64,000 nucleotides of DNA, taken from the NCBI RefSeq assembly GCF_000513955.1, contig NZ_KI911331.1, positions 146,763 to 210,762 on the forward strand, given 5' to 3'. The notes under the pieces were generated by a model. The model made no database searches, had not been told where the DNA came from, and was given only the letters and a program-made list of their open reading frames with translations. A program made the translations under genes and the position numbers. Within the stretch, counting starts at the first letter, position 1. Every line of letters starts with the position of its first letter. This document shows positions 10,221 to 19,104 of the stretch, piece by piece. Source of the stretch: Pseudoxanthomonas suwonensis J47. Lineage in GTDB: Bacteria > Pseudomonadota > Gammaproteobacteria > Xanthomonadales > Xanthomonadaceae.

Positions 10221-10808
10221 ATGCCGCACCCGCTGAACGACGCCGCCCTCGACCAGCTGTTCCGTACCGCCCGTACCTACAACGCCTTTTCCGGCGAAGT
10301 CAGCGACCAGACCCTGCGGCAGCTCTATGACCTGGTGAAGTTCGGTCCCACCCAGGCCAATACCACCCCGGCCCGTTTCGTCTTCGTGAAGTCGCCCGAA
10401 GCCAAGGCCAAGCTCGGCCCGGCGCTGGCCGAAGGCAACTACGCCAAGACCATGGCCGCGCCGGTGACCGTGATCATTGGCCGCGACGAATCCTTCCACG
10501 AGAAGCTGCCCTACCTGTTCCCGCACACCGACGCCAAGGCCTGGTTCGACGGCCCGCGCGAGAACCGCTACACGCCGTCGCTGCGCAACTCCTCGCTGCA
10601 GGCCGGCTACCTGATCCTGGCCGCGCGCGCGCTGGGCCTGGACGCCGGCCCGATGACCGGCTTCGACGCCGCCAAGGTCGACGAAGCGTTCTTCGCCGGC
10701 ACCAGCATCAAGTCCGACATCCTGGTGAACCTGGGCAAGGGCGATCCGGCCAGCATCTTCCCGCGTTCGCCGCGGCTGTCGTTCGACGAGGCCGCGCGCA
10801 TCGAATGA
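10221..10808 (+). CDS. rutE: RutE/HadB-type malonic semialdehyde reductase (FMN nitroreductase family)
   Basis: The 195-residue protein is almost the exact length of E. coli RutE (196). It shows family landmarks: [11 protein letters not shown] near the N-terminus, [21 protein letters not shown] (about residues 36-56) and [27 protein letters not shown] around residue 130. RutE reduces malonic semialdehyde to 3-hydroxypropionate in the pyrimidine-degrading Rut pathway. No other rut gene is nearby, so here it may act as a general NAD(P)H:FMN-linked reductase. AGAAGGA precedes the ATG at 10221. An in-frame upstream ATG at 10179 lacks a comparable ribosome-binding site and adds atypical residues. 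Confidence 0.85.
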   Translation: MPHPLNDAALDQLFRTARTYNAFSGEVSDQTLRQLYDLVKFGPTQANTTPARFVFVKSPEAKAKLGPALAEGNYAKTMAAPVTVIIGRDESFHEKLPYLFPHTDAKAWFDGPRENRYTPSLRNSSLQAGYLILAARALGLDAGPMTGFDAAKVDEAFFAGTSIKSDILVNLGKGDPASIFPRSPRLSFDEAARIE

Positions 10809-10881
10809 CGCGTCGTTAGCGTCGATCGCCGCACCATCCACCGCGTTCCAACCTCAACGACACTCCCAGAAAGGAGCCCAC

Positions 10882-11466
10882 ATGCGCATCCGCCTGCTTT
10901 CCGCCGCCGCACTGCTGTCCCTGGCCGTCGCCCCGGCGTTCGCCGAGCCGGTCACCTACAAGCTCGACCCGAGCCACACCAACGTGCTGGCGCAGTGGAG
11001 CCACTTCGGCTATTCGCATCCGTTCGCGCATTTCGGCGATGTCGAGGGCACCCTCGTCTACGACGCCGACAACGTGGCCGGCTCCAGCGTCGAGGTGACC
11101 CTGCCGCTGTCGGGCCTCAACGGCTTCAGCGAGAAGTTCAACGAGCACCTGCGCAGCGCCGACTTCTTCGACGCCGCGAAGTACCCGACCGCCACCTTCA
11201 AGAGCACCAAGGTCGACGACCTCGGCGGCAACAAGCTGAGGGTCGCCGGCGACCTGACCATCAAGGGCATCACCAAGCCGGTGGTGCTGCGAGTGGTCCT
11301 CAACAAGGCCGAGGAGCACCCGATGAGCAAGGCCCCGGCGATCGGCTTCGACGCGACGGCGAAGATCAAGCGCTCCGACTTCGGCGTCGGCGCCTACGCC
11401 CCGAACGTCAGCGACGAGGTCACCGTGCGCATCACCACCGAAGCCGTGGCGCCGAAGACCAGGTAA
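10882..11466 (+). CDS. YceI-family periplasmic protein
   Basis: The 194-residue protein starts with a signal peptide (MRIRLLSAAALLSLAVAPAFA). The mature part has the YceI/lipocalin-like pattern: YKLDPSHTNVLAQWSHFGYSHP, a KFNEHLRSADFFDAAKYPTATF core and GDLTIKGITKPVVL. The family binds polyisoprenoids such as ubiquinone precursors in bacteria, and E. coli YceI is induced by high pH. The substrate here is unknown. AAAGGAG sits just before the ATG. The gene has its own strong terminator downstream. Confidence 0.92.
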   Translation: MRIRLLSAAALLSLAVAPAFAEPVTYKLDPSHTNVLAQWSHFGYSHPFAHFGDVEGTLVYDADNVAGSSVEVTLPLSGLNGFSEKFNEHLRSADFFDAAKYPTATFKSTKVDDLGGNKLRVAGDLTIKGITKPVVLRVVLNKAEEHPMSKAPAIGFDATAKIKRSDFGVGAYAPNVSDEVTVRITTEAVAPKTR

Positions 11467-11516
11467 TTCCCCCCCCTGCGCGGCGGTCGTCCCCTCCCCC
11501 CGGAACTGCCGCGCCC

Positions 11517-11549
11517 GCCGGCCCGTGGACCACGGGCCGGCATTTTTTT
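11517..11549 (+). terminator. intrinsic terminator after yceI
   Basis: GCCGGCCCGT (11517-11526) and ACGGGCCGGC (11532-11541) form a 10-bp stem with a 5-nt loop, followed by A and seven T. Confidence 0.92.
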
Positions 11550-11631
11550 GCCCGCCGGCGCCCTGGCGGGCGGCGGGCCGCGGGCCCCGCTGCTAGAATC
11601 GGCACCTGTTTCCGCTCCATCCCCGCATGCC

Positions 11632-11829
11632 ATGACCAGCACCGCCAACGCGCCCGCCAACGCCGAGAAGCGCTACACCGTGCACCGCAGCGACCTGCCG
11701 CTGAGCTGCCCGACCCCGGAAATGGCGCTGTGGAACTCGCACCCGCGGGTCTACCTGCCGGTGCAGGACGAGCCCGACCACCAGGCCCAGTGCCCCTACT
11801 GCGGCGCGGTCTACCAGCTGGTCGACTGA
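11632..11829 (+). CDS. small zf-CHCC zinc-finger protein
   Basis: The 65-residue protein has the C-x10-H-x16-C-x2-C pattern of the zf-CHCC family (Cys26, His37, Cys54, Cys57), with LPLSCPTPEMALWNSHPRVY and CPYCGAVYQL. Homologues include the mitochondrial complex I subunit NDUFS6. The bacterial role is unclear. It is followed after 30 nt by a glycosyltransferase gene on the same strand, which suggests cotranscription with the envelope-sugar genes. The ATG at 11632 is the only start that gives the family length. Confidence 0.85.
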   Translation: MTSTANAPANAEKRYTVHRSDLPLSCPTPEMALWNSHPRVYLPVQDEPDHQAQCPYCGAVYQLVD

Positions 11830-11859
11830 CCTCCCGCCCGGCCGCGGACCGGCCCGCCG

Positions 11860-12975
11860 ATGCGCCGCCTGACCGTGGTCCAGCTGCTGCCGGCGCTCGG
11901 GTCCGGCGGCGTCGAACGTTCAACCCTGGAAATCGCCGCGGCCCTGGTGGCTGACGGCCACCGCGCGATCGTGGTCTCGGCCGGCGGCCGCCTGGTGCCG
12001 GCGCTGCTGGACAGCGGCGCCGAACACGTGGAGCTGGATATCGGCCGCAAGTCGCCGGCGGTGCTGCGCCACGTGCCCGCGCTGCGCGCGCTGTTCCGCC
12101 ACGAGCGCGCCGACATCGTCCACGCCCGTTCGCGCCTGCCGGCCTGGCTGGGGCGGATGGCGCTGGGCAGCCTGCCGGCCGGGCAGCGCCCGCGCTGGGT
12201 CACCACCGTGCACGGGCTCAATTCGCCCGGCCGCTACAGCGCGGTGATGGCCAGCGGCGAACGCGTGGTCTGCGTATCGCGGACCGTGCACGACCATGTG
12301 CGACGGCATTACCCGGCGGTGGATCCGGCGCGGCTGCGGGTGATCCCGCGCGGTATCGACCCGGCGCAGTTCCCGCGCCGGCCCTATCCGGACGAGGCCG
12401 CACGCGCGCAGGTGGCGCAGGAACATCCGGCGCTGGCCGGCATCGGCCCGCTGCTGCTGCTGCCCGGGCGCGGCACCCGTCTCAAGGGCCATGCCGACGC
12501 CCTGCAGCTGCTGGCCACGCTGCGCGCCGGACCCTTCCCCGATGCGCGGCTGTGGCTGCCCGGCGCGCGCGAGGCCGGCCGCGACGCCTATATCGAGGAA
12601 CTGCTCGCGCAGGCGGCGGCCCTGGGCATCGCCGACGTCGTGGCCTTCACCGCGCCGACCGCGCGGATCGCCGAGGCCTACGCGGCCAGCGACCTGGTGC
12701 TGCAGCTGTCGCGCAAGCCCGAAGCCTTCGGGCGCACCGTGGTCGAGGCGCTGGCGGTGGGACGGCCGGTGCTGGGCTGGGCGCATGGCGGCGTCGGCGA
12801 ACTGCTGGAACGCCTGCAGCCGGGCGGCGCGGTCGCGCCTTTCGATACCGCCGCGCTGGCCACGGCCGCCGCCTCACTGCTGCGCACGCCGCCGGCGATG
12901 CCGGAGGCGATCCCGTTCACGCTGCAGGCGATGCAGCGGCAGACCCTGGACCTGTATGCCGAACTGGCCGGCTGA
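11860..12975 (+). CDS. glycosyltransferase family 4 (GT-B) enzyme
   Basis: The 371-residue protein opens with VVQLLPALGSGGVERSTLE, the GT4 N-terminal motif, and has the C-terminal donor-binding pattern KPEAFGRTVVEALAVGRP (about residues 286-303) with the E-x7-E signature. It transfers a sugar from a nucleotide donor onto lipid-linked or LPS acceptors on the cytoplasmic face of the membrane. The donor and acceptor cannot be deduced. It overlaps the O-antigen ligase-like gene by about 20 nt and sits upstream of lpxL and waaA, so a role in LPS core or surface polysaccharide synthesis is likely. Confidence 0.9.
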   Translation: MRRLTVVQLLPALGSGGVERSTLEIAAALVADGHRAIVVSAGGRLVPALLDSGAEHVELDIGRKSPAVLRHVPALRALFRHERADIVHARSRLPAWLGRMALGSLPAGQRPRWVTTVHGLNSPGRYSAVMASGERVVCVSRTVHDHVRRHYPAVDPARLRVIPRGIDPAQFPRRPYPDEAARAQVAQEHPALAGIGPLLLLPGRGTRLKGHADALQLLATLRAGPFPDARLWLPGAREAGRDAYIEELLAQAAALGIADVVAFTAPTARIAEAYAASDLVLQLSRKPEAFGRTVVEALAVGRPVLGWAHGGVGELLERLQPGGAVAPFDTAALATAAASLLRTPPAMPEAIPFTLQAMQRQTLDLYAELAG

Positions 12976-14263
12976 GCACGAAGCGGCCCGCGCCCGCGCC
13001 TTCGCCTGGACGCCGGCCTGGGTGCTGGCCTTCGTCGCGCTGTGGCCCTGGCCGGGCCCGGCCGAAGGCGTGCTGGCGCTGGGCGCGCTGGCGGTGCTGG
13101 TGCAGCTGGCGCTGTGGGCCGGCAAGGGCCGTGCGCTGCCGCTGGACCGCGGCGCGTTCTGGCTGGCGGCCGGCGTGTTCGCGGCGTACTGGCTGCCGGA
13201 GCTGCTGTCGGCGCCCGATGCGCTGGATCGTGGCCGCGCGTGGAAGGAAGTCGTCGCCGACCTGCGTTACCTGCCGTTCCTGTGGGGCGTGGCGATCACC
13301 CTGCATTCGGCGCGCGGACGCGCCGTGGTGTCGACCGGGCTGGCGCTGCTGCTCGCCGCATGGACGCTGGACGCGCTGCTGCAGGCGCTGACCGGCACCA
13401 GTCCGCTGTTCTGGAGCCTCGACGCGCTGCGGCGGCTGGCGACCGGCGGCGGATCGTGCAGCGCCGCCGAAGCGCTGGCGGTGGACCGGCTCAGCGGCGT
13501 GTTCGGGCCGTGCAACCTCAAGCTGGGCCTGGTGCTCGCCAGCCTGTCGCCGTTCCTGCTGGACGCCGCGTGGCGGCGTGGCGCCCGCATCGGCTGGGGC
13601 GTGGCGGCCGTGGCCCTGGGCGTGGCGATCCTCCTGGGCGGCGCCCGTGCGGCATGGATCAGCTATGCGCTGGTGCTGGCCTTCACCGGCTGGCGGGTGC
13701 TTGGCGCACGCCGCCTGCTGGCCTTCGCCGCTGCCGGCGTGGTCGCGCTGGGCGCGCTGTACATCGCCTCGCCGCAGCTGCAGCAGCGCGTGGCGCGCAC
13801 CGCGCTGGCGTTCGAGGCGGCGGGCGAGGGCGTCGACGGCGCGCTCTCCGGCCGCGCGCGCATCTGGCAGGGCGCGGCCTGCATGGTCGCGGCGCATCCG
13901 CTCAACGGCGTCGGCGTGCGCGGGTTCCGCGAGGCCTGGTCGCAGTGCGATCCGGCGCCCGCACAAGCGCCTGCCTGGGGTGGAGGCGAGGCCTTCCACG
14001 CCCACCAGCTGGTGCTGGAAGTGCTCAGCGAGACCGGCGCCCTCGGCCTGCTGCTGTGGCTCGCCGGCGCCTGGCTGGTATGGCGCAGCTGGCGCACGGC
14101 CACGGCCGCCGTGCGCGAACGCGCGCATCCCGCGCTGCTGGCGCTGGCGGTGACCGCGTTCCCGCTCAACACCCACCTGGCGTTCTATTCGACCTTCTGG
14201 GGCGGCCTGGCGATGCTGCTGTGCGGGCTGTACATCGGTGCGCTGAAAGGGCGCGAGGCGTGA
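12956..14263 (+). CDS. O-antigen ligase / Wzy-type polymerase family membrane protein
   Basis: The protein of about 435 residues is strongly hydrophobic with 10-12 predicted membrane helices. It carries the Wzy_C/WaaL-like segment VAILLGGARAAWISYALVL followed by the large periplasmic loop with GVGVRGFREAWSQC and HAHQLVLEVLSETGALGL. Family members join or polymerise polysaccharide in the periplasm. The start is uncertain: ATG 12956 overlaps the end of the upstream glycosyltransferase gene, which fits translational coupling, and GTG 13022 is an alternative. The pairing with a GT4 gene and downstream lipid A/KDO genes supports a cell-surface glycan role. Confidence 0.82.
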   Translation: MPNWPAEHEAARARAFAWTPAWVLAFVALWPWPGPAEGVLALGALAVLVQLALWAGKGRALPLDRGAFWLAAGVFAAYWLPELLSAPDALDRGRAWKEVVADLRYLPFLWGVAITLHSARGRAVVSTGLALLLAAWTLDALLQALTGTSPLFWSLDALRRLATGGGSCSAAEALAVDRLSGVFGPCNLKLGLVLASLSPFLLDAAWRRGARIGWGVAAVALGVAILLGGARAAWISYALVLAFTGWRVLGARRLLAFAAAGVVALGALYIASPQLQQRVARTALAFEAAGEGVDGALSGRARIWQGAACMVAAHPLNGVGVRGFREAWSQCDPAPAQAPAWGGGEAFHAHQLVLEVLSETGALGLLLWLAGAWLVWRSWRTATAAVRERAHPALLALAVTAFPLNTHLAFYSTFWGGLAMLLCGLYIGALKGREA

Positions 14264-14274
14264 GCCCCTCTCCC

Positions 14275-14310
14275 GAGGAGAGAGGAGAGAGGGGAGAGGG
14301 GAGAGGGGAA
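14275..14310 (+). repeat. purine-only GAGA/GGGA tract
   Basis: A stretch of about 36 nt on the plus strand contains only A and G, in imperfect GAGAGGGGA units. It directly follows the O-antigen ligase-like gene. Such tracts are slippage-prone. No gene is affected. Confidence 0.7.
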
Positions 14311-14431
14311 GCTACGACCTCGATGCGCCCGAACACGCGGTCGTGCGCGGGTATCACCAGCAGGTCGCCGGCTGATGCGGTGAGGAGGGCGCCTTGACGT
14401 TGAAGCCCCCTGAGGAGGGTGAAGACGCGCC

Positions 14432-15376
14432 TCAGCGCGACCCCGGCAGCGTCGCGTCGCGGTCGTAGTAGTTGCTGCGGCCCTGCGGCTGGCGCTTGAA
14501 GCGGCGGTGGATCCACAGGTACTGCGCCGGCGCCTCGCGCACCATCGCCTCGATCGCCGCGTTGACCTTCGCGGTATCGGCGACCACGTCCTCGCCCGGG
14601 AAGTCCGGCAGCGGCGGCGCTACCCGCAGGATGTAGCGGCCGCCCTCGCGGCGGTGGAAGAACGGCACCACCGCGCAGCCGGTCAGGCGCGCCAGCTGGT
14701 GCGTCGCGGTGATCGTCGAGGCCGGCATGCCGAAGAACGGCGCGAACACCGTGTCCTTGCCGCGCATGTCCTGGTCCGGCGCGTACCAGAGGAAGCCGCC
14801 CTTCTTCAGGTGCCGCACCGCGCCGCGGATGTCGCCGTTGCCGAACATCGCCGTCGCGTAGCGCAGTCGCCCGCGCTTGACCGCCCACTCCATCACCGGG
14901 TTGCGATGGCGACGGTACATCCCGGCCAGCGGCACCTGGCCGCACATCAACCGGCCGCACATCTCCAGGGTCATGAAGTGGCCGGAGACCAGCAGCACCC
15001 CGCGGCCCTGTTCCTGCAGCGCGCGCAGGTGCTCCATGCCCTCGATCGTGGCCTGCGAACGCATCGGCTCGTCCTTGCCCCACCACGCGCGGGCGAACTC
15101 GAACAGGCCGATGCCCAGCGCGTCGAAGCTGTCGACCAGCAGGCGCCGGCGCCAGGCTTCCGGCTCGTCCGGGAAGCACAGCGCCAGGTTCACGTCGGCC
15201 GCGCGCCGGCGGGTCCGCGCCAGGCGCAGCGCCAGCCAGCCCACGCCGCGGCCGATCGCCCGCTGCCACAGCCATGGCAGGCGCGCGGCCGCCACCGCCA
15301 GGCCCAGCCCCAGCCACGAGAGCCACAGGCGGGGCGTGAAGGGCGGGCGCGGGGGTACCTGGTCGGGTGCGGTCAT
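14432..15376 (-). CDS. lpxL: LpxL/HtrB-type lipid A lauroyl acyltransferase
   Basis: The 314-residue inner-membrane enzyme has an N-terminal hydrophobic anchor (about residues 17-40). The acyltransferase H-x4-E motif appears as HFMTLE (His133, Glu138), followed by YRRHRNPVMEWAV and WYAPDQDMRGKDTVFAPFFG. It adds a secondary acyl chain to KDO2-lipid IVA. Length is typical. It is convergent with the O-antigen gene and divergent from waaA, whose product makes the KDO acceptor. lpxL versus lpxM cannot be told by eye. Confidence 0.9.
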   Translation of the reverse strand: MTAPDQVPPRPPFTPRLWLSWLGLGLAVAAARLPWLWQRAIGRGVGWLALRLARTRRRAADVNLALCFPDEPEAWRRRLLVDSFDALGIGLFEFARAWWGKDEPMRSQATIEGMEHLRALQEQGRGVLLVSGHFMTLEMCGRLMCGQVPLAGMYRRHRNPVMEWAVKRGRLRYATAMFGNGDIRGAVRHLKKGGFLWYAPDQDMRGKDTVFAPFFGMPASTITATHQLARLTGCAVVPFFHRREGGRYILRVAPPLPDFPGEDVVADTAKVNAAIEAMVREAPAQYLWIHRRFKRQPQGRSNYYDRDATLPGSR

Positions 15377-15433
15377 GCGGGAATTCTAAGCCCTGCACGC
15401 GATCGCCGCGTCCGCCTCGGCTATGCTGCGCCG

Positions 15434-16777
15434 ATGCCGAACGAAGCGATACGGAAGGAACCGGGCGAAGGCTACGTGCGCGCGCTGTATTCGTTCGCGC
15501 TGTACCTGCTGTCGCCGTTCACGCTCTACCACCTGATCGCCCGCGGGTTCCGCGTGCGCGAATATTTCCGGCGCTGGGACGAGCGCTATGCCGCCTACGG
15601 CACCGAGCCGGGCACCCCCTGCGTGTGGCTGCACGCGGTCTCGGTGGGCGAGGTCAACGCCGCCGCGCCGCTGGTGAACGTGCTGCTCAAGGAGCGGCCG
15701 GACATCCGCTGGGTCATCACCACCATCACCCCGACCGGCTCGGAGCGCGTGCGCGCGCTGTGGGGCGAGCGCGTCGACCACGTCTACCTGCCGTACGACC
15801 TGCCGGGCAGCGCCGCGCGTTTCCTGCAGCACTTCCGCCCCAGCCTGGCCCTGATCATGGAAACCGAGCTGTGGCCGAACATGCTGTTCGGCTGCCGCGA
15901 CCTGCGCATCCCGGTGTACATCCTCAACGCGCGCCTGTCGGCGCGCTCGCTGCGCGGCTACCGCCTGCTGCGGCCGCTGATCGGACGTGCGCTGCGCACG
16001 GTCAAGTGCGTGGCCGCGCAGTCGCTGGCCGACGGCCGCCGCTTCATGAAGCTCGGCGCGCTGCCCGAACAGGTCCGCATCCTGGGCAACCTCAAGTACG
16101 ACATCACCGTGCCGGAAGGCCTCGACGCCTTCCGCAGGGAGTTCTCCGCCGCGCTCGGCACGCCGCGTCCGGTATGGCTGGCGGCCAGTACCCACGAGGG
16201 CGAGGAGGCCGACGTCATCGAGCTGCACCGACGCCTGCGCGCGCGCTGGCCGGAGCTGCTGCTGGTGTGGGCGCCGCGCCATCCGGAGCGCTTCGCGCGG
16301 GCGCGGGCGCTGGCCGCCGAGGCCGGCTGGGCCGTGGGTTCGCGCTGCCAGCACCGCTGGCCGCGGCCGGCCGAGGACGTGTTCGTGGTCGACACGCTGG
16401 GCGAGCTGATGATGTTCTATGGCTGTGCCGACGTGGCCTTCGTCGGCGGCAGCCTGCAGGCGATCGGCGGCCACAACCTGCTGGAGCCGGCCGCGGTGGG
16501 CACGCCGGCGGTGACCGGGCCGCACCTGCACAACTTCGCCGAGATCTCCGCGCGGATGAAGGAAGCCGGCGCGCTGCGCGTGGGCGCCGACGTCGACGGC
16601 GTGGCCGCGGAACTGGAAGCGCTGCTCGCCGATCCCGCCGCGCGCGCGGCGATGGCCGCCGCCGGCACCGCGCTGATCGACCAGGGCCGCGGCGCGCTCG
16701 CGCGCACCCTGGCGATGCTCGGCGAGGACCTGCCGGCGCCGGTGGCCGCGCTGCAGGGCACCACCGCGACGGCCTGA
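15434..16777 (+). CDS. waaA: 3-deoxy-D-manno-octulosonic acid (KDO) transferase WaaA
   Basis: The 447-residue GT30 enzyme transfers KDO from CMP-KDO to lipid IVA at the inner membrane. A short N-terminal anchor (YSFALYLLSPFTLYHLI) is followed by HAVSVGEVNAA, which contains the catalytic-base Glu, then METELWPNM, and in the C-terminal half GSLQAIGGHNLLEPAA. All are KDO transferase signatures. The ATG at 15434 gives the family N-terminus. It is divergent from lpxL and ends at a bidirectional terminator shared with tolC. Confidence 0.96.
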   Translation: MPNEAIRKEPGEGYVRALYSFALYLLSPFTLYHLIARGFRVREYFRRWDERYAAYGTEPGTPCVWLHAVSVGEVNAAAPLVNVLLKERPDIRWVITTITPTGSERVRALWGERVDHVYLPYDLPGSAARFLQHFRPSLALIMETELWPNMLFGCRDLRIPVYILNARLSARSLRGYRLLRPLIGRALRTVKCVAAQSLADGRRFMKLGALPEQVRILGNLKYDITVPEGLDAFRREFSAALGTPRPVWLAASTHEGEEADVIELHRRLRARWPELLLVWAPRHPERFARARALAAEAGWAVGSRCQHRWPRPAEDVFVVDTLGELMMFYGCADVAFVGGSLQAIGGHNLLEPAAVGTPAVTGPHLHNFAEISARMKEAGALRVGADVDGVAAELEALLADPAARAAMAAAGTALIDQGRGALARTLAMLGEDLPAPVAALQGTTATA

Positions 16778-16799
16778 GCCCCGCGCGAGATCCGGAAAA

Positions 16800-16829
16800 G
16801 GAAAGGGCCGCCCGGAGGCGGCCCTTTCC
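16800..16829. terminator. bidirectional terminator between waaA and tolC
   Basis: GGAAAGGGCCGCC (16800-16812) pairs perfectly with GGCGGCCCTTTCC (16817-16829) around CGGA. It lies between two convergent genes and can act on both strands. Flanking A and T runs are short. Confidence 0.8.
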
Positions 16830-16850
16830 ACATGCGAGGTGCGGCGGCGC

Positions 16851-18212
16851 TTACTGCTGGTTCGCCGGACGCGACAGCTGCGCCTCGGCGTCGGCGGTCA
16901 GCAGCGCGTTGATCTGGCGCAGCTGGTCCACGTCGAGCTCGCCGGTGGCCTGGGCCAGCAGCAGGCGGTTGAGCAGGAAGTTGTAGCGCGAACGCGCGTA
17001 CTCGACGTGCGCCTGGAACAGGGTGCGCTGGTTCTGGACCACGTCCAGCACGGTGCGGGTACCGACTTCCAGGCCGACCTGCGAGGCGTCGAACGCGCTC
17101 TGCGCCGAGACCACCGCCAGGCGACGGGCCTCGACCTCGCTCACGCCGGCGACGAGCGCCTGGTAGAGGTTGCGGGTGTTGCGGTCCAGGGCGCGGCGCT
17201 GCTGCTCGTACTGGTCCTGGGCGATGTCGCGCTGGGCGATCGCCTGGCGCACGCGCGACTGGGTCGCGCCGCCGGAGAACAGCGGCACGCTCAGGGTCAG
17301 GCCGATGCTGCTGCCGGTGGTGTCGCCGCGCTGCGTACCGGTGCCGGTGGTATCGCCCCAGGCCGCATCCTTGCCCCAGCCGCTGCTCAGCGACAGGGTC
17401 GGGTAGTGGCCGGCGCGCGCGGTCTGCACGCTGTGCTCGGCGGCCTCGGCCTGCAGGCTGGCGGCGCGTAGCGACGGGTTGTTCTGGATCGCCGCGGCGA
17501 CCCATTCGTCGGCGCTGGCGCGCAGCGCCGGCAGTTCCGGACGGAAGTCGGCCGGCAGCGCGCGCAGCTGGTTCACCGGCTGGCCGGTCAGCTCGGCCAG
17601 GGCCTGGTAGGCGTCTTCCAGCGCGTTGCGGGCGAGGATGGTGTTGGCGCGGGCCTCGTCGTACTGGGCGCGGGCCTCGTGCACGTCGGTGATCGGCGCC
17701 AGGCCGACCTCCAGGCGCTTGTCGGCATAGTCGAACTGGCGCTTGCCGGCGGCCTCGTTGGTCTCGGCGGCGGCCAGCGACTCGATCGCCACCAGCACGT
17801 CGAAGTAGGCGGCGGCGGTGCGCACCATCAAGTCGTCGTTGGCCGCGTCCAGGGTCTGGTCGGCGGCCGCGCTCAGCGAGCGCTGCGCGCGCAGGCTGGA
17901 GAACTGGCCCCAGTTGAACAGGGTCTGGGTGGCGGACAGGCCGTAGCTGCGCGAGCTGCTGGTGCGCGAACCCGGGACGCCCTCGACCTCGGTGCGGCTG
18001 CGCTTGTAGGAGGCGTCGCCGGACAGCTGCGGCAGCAGCGCGGCGCGGGCCTGGACCTGGCCTTCCTTGGTGTAGAGCGAGTTGGACTCGGCGATCGCCA
18101 GCGTCGGGTCGCCATTGCGGGCCATCTCGTAGGTCTGCAGCAGGTCGGCGGCCTGCGCGCTACCCGCGGCGAACGCGGCGGCCAAAGCCAGGACGAGGGA
18201 ACGGCGGATCAT
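16851..18212 (-). CDS. tolC: TolC-family outer membrane efflux channel
   Basis: The 453-residue protein has a signal peptide (residues 1-21, ending SAQA) and then DLLQTYEMARNGDPTLAIA. Two homologous halves of long amphipathic helices and OEP motifs follow (TDVHEARAQYDEARAN near 165-180; GTRTVLDVVQNQRTLFQA in the second half). It forms the trimeric outer membrane duct for RND and type I export systems. The RND adaptor and pump genes 1.6 kb away lack their own channel gene, so this TolC may serve them. A pcm-like gene lies just upstream on the same strand, with 89 nt between. Confidence 0.94.
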   Translation of the reverse strand: MIRRSLVLALAAAFAAGSAQAADLLQTYEMARNGDPTLAIAESNSLYTKEGQVQARAALLPQLSGDASYKRSRTEVEGVPGSRTSSSRSYGLSATQTLFNWGQFSSLRAQRSLSAAADQTLDAANDDLMVRTAAAYFDVLVAIESLAAAETNEAAGKRQFDYADKRLEVGLAPITDVHEARAQYDEARANTILARNALEDAYQALAELTGQPVNQLRALPADFRPELPALRASADEWVAAAIQNNPSLRAASLQAEAAEHSVQTARAGHYPTLSLSSGWGKDAAWGDTTGTGTQRGDTTGSSIGLTLSVPLFSGGATQSRVRQAIAQRDIAQDQYEQQRRALDRNTRNLYQALVAGVSEVEARRLAVVSAQSAFDASQVGLEVGTRTVLDVVQNQRTLFQAHVEYARSRYNFLLNRLLLAQATGELDVDQLRQINALLTADAEAQLSRPANQQ

Positions 18213-18301
18213 CAGCGGCTTCCTTTCTTGGTGGGCGCCTCCCGGTCAATCGGGAGGCGTCGAGGGGGAAAATCAGTGCCGACCGCGCCGTGCGGCTGCG
18301 G

Positions 18302-18967
18302 TCAGAACAGGAACTGCGGGACCGGCTCGGCGCCGTGCAGGTACTCCAGCTCGGTCTCGAACAACGATTCGGTGGCCGCGGCGTTGACACCTTCGCCCTT
18401 GACCACGCGCACGGCTTCCATCACCGGCGCCTGGCCGCGGACCACGAACAGGCGGCCACCCGGGCGCAGCCACGCCAGGAAACGCTCCGGGATCCCGGTG
18501 ACCGCGCCGGTCACGCAGACCGCGTCGAAGCGGCGCTCGCCGGGGTCGTACGCGAACGCGTCGGCGGTTTCGATGCGGACGTTGACGCCCAGGCCGGTCG
18601 CGTCCAGGCGCGCGCGCGCGGCGGCGGCCAGTTCCGGTACCAGTTCCAGGCTGATCACCTCGCGGGCCAGTGCGCCCAGGCAGGCGCTGGCGTAGCCGCT
18701 GCCGGTGCCGATCTCGAGCACGCTGTCGCCGGGCTTCAGCTGCAGGGCCTGCAGCATGCGGCCTTCGACCACCGGCTTCATCATCTTCGCGCCGTGGCCG
18801 AGCGGGAGCTCGAGGTCGGCGTAGGCGAGGGCACGGTGCGACTCGGGCACGAACGCCTCGCGCGGCAGGCGCCCGATCACGTCCAGCACGGCGAAGTCCA
18901 GCACCTCCCAGGGGCGGACCTGCTGCTCGACCATCAGTTCGCGGGCACGGGCGTAATCGATCGTCAT
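18302..18967 (-). CDS. protein-L-isoaspartate methyltransferase-like SAM enzyme
   Basis: The 221-residue protein has the SAM-binding motif VLEIGTGSGYASACLGAL (about residues 83-100) and the overall layout of PIMT: the N-terminal MVEQQVRPW and REAFVPESHRALAY segments are recognisable. PIMT repairs isoaspartyl residues in aged proteins. The region equivalent to the conserved GQTISQP of classical Pcm reads GAKMMKP here, so substrate recognition may differ. It precedes tolC on the same strand. This pair is common in the family and may be an operon. The SAM methyltransferase assignment is firm. The repair function is inferred. Confidence 0.82.
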   Translation of the reverse strand: MTIDYARARELMVEQQVRPWEVLDFAVLDVIGRLPREAFVPESHRALAYADLELPLGHGAKMMKPVVEGRMLQALQLKPGDSVLEIGTGSGYASACLGALAREVISLELVPELAAAARARLDATGLGVNVRIETADAFAYDPGERRFDAVCVTGAVTGIPERFLAWLRPGGRLFVVRGQAPVMEAVRVVKGEGVNAAATESLFETELEYLHGAEPVPQFLF

Positions 18968-19104
18968 GGGGATTCATCCAACGCGGGGAGCCGGCATTCT
19001 ACCGGGCCCGGCCGCGGCTTGCCGGAAAGGATGCGGGGGCGGGCGCCCATGGCTCAGTGCCGGAAGTCACCGCGACCTCCGTCCCGCGGCCGTGGCGGCC
19101 CGGC

